From assembly GCA_947254705.1 (NCBI GenBank), contig CAMYCX010000016.1, forward strand, positions 1 to 21,291: 21,291 nt of DNA, read 5' to 3'. The position numbers were made by a program, and so were the translations under genes. This stretch comes from an uncultured Veillonellaceae bacterium (GTDB taxonomy: Bacteria > Bacillota > Negativicutes > Veillonellales > Negativicoccaceae). The notes under the pieces are model-generated. The model was given only the letters and a program-made list of their open reading frames with translations. It had not been told where the DNA came from and searched no databases. Of the stretch, positions 21,237 to 21,291 are shown piece after piece (positions within the stretch are counted from its first letter, which is position 1; the number at the start of each line of letters is the position of its first letter).

Positions 21237-21291
21237 GGCCCGTTGGTCAAGCGGTTAAGACACCGCCCTTTCACGGCGGTATCGGGGGTTC
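21237..21291 (+). tRNA. tRNA-Glu, anticodon UUC, cut by the window edge
   Basis: Begins four bases after tRNA-Asn: GGCCCGT acceptor, TGGTCAAGCGGTTAAGACA D arm, CCGCC-CTTTCAC-GGCGG anticodon arm giving TTC, then the start of the T arm. The 3' third lies outside the window. Confidence 0.95.

Overview
The window looks like chromosomal DNA of a diderm Firmicute, most likely Negativicutes (Veillonella/Megasphaera/Dialister relatives). The evidence is a trimeric autotransporter (YadA) outer-membrane anchor next to Firmicute traits: a T-box-controlled ileS, AGGAGG-type ribosome binding sites, TTGACA/TATAAT promoters with 17-base spacers, and tRNA genes that encode CCA. Coding DNA is GC-rich; the few promoter regions are clearly AT-richer. 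The genus is inference, since no 16S or marker search was possible.

Layout. 1-672: 3' end of a YadA-like adhesin with an extra coiled-coil tail, then a terminator. 684-2660, minus strand: xpt (xanthine salvage), a hemolysin III/PAQR membrane protein, tadA (tRNA A34 deaminase) and tRNA-Ser(CGA), the last with its own promoter inside the end of tadA. 2673-3722: two exported proteins, one with a DUF3298-like C-terminus, and a terminator. 3739-6889: promoter, an unusual 5' hairpin, an Ile T-box leader, ileS and a bidirectional terminator. 6915-7828, minus: a TetR-family regulator translationally coupled to a small exported protein made of 15-residue tyrosine-rich repeats. 7956-8970: ridA and a LOG-family gene, divergent from the TetR unit.

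9029-18298 is the core of the window: one long purine operon. It holds an AzgA-like purine permease, purE, purC, purF, purM, purN, purH, purD and a DUF456 membrane protein. Most junctions after purF are 4-base ATGA overlaps, so the proteins are probably made in fixed ratio. Together they cover PRPP to phosphoribosylamine (PurF), GAR (PurD), FGAR (PurN), AIR (PurM), CAIR (PurE), SAICAR (PurC) and FAICAR/IMP (PurH). FGAM synthetase (purL/Q/S) and adenylosuccinate lyase (purB) are not here and must lie elsewhere. No purine riboswitch is visible.

18299-18660 has no convincing gene, only a possible remnant of a secreted-protein gene on the minus strand. 18638-21053 is a three-gene polar amino-acid ABC importer (lipoprotein, permease, ATPase) with its own promoter, ending in a perfect 16-bp hairpin. 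The window closes with a tRNA operon: promoter, tRNA-Asn(GUU), and tRNA-Glu(UUC) cut by the window edge.

I found no CRISPR array, insertion sequence, prophage or defence system. The most distinctive items are the repeat protein coupled to the TetR regulator with its candidate operator, the hairpin in front of the T-box, the YadA C-terminal extension, and the tRNA promoter embedded in the tadA 3' end.
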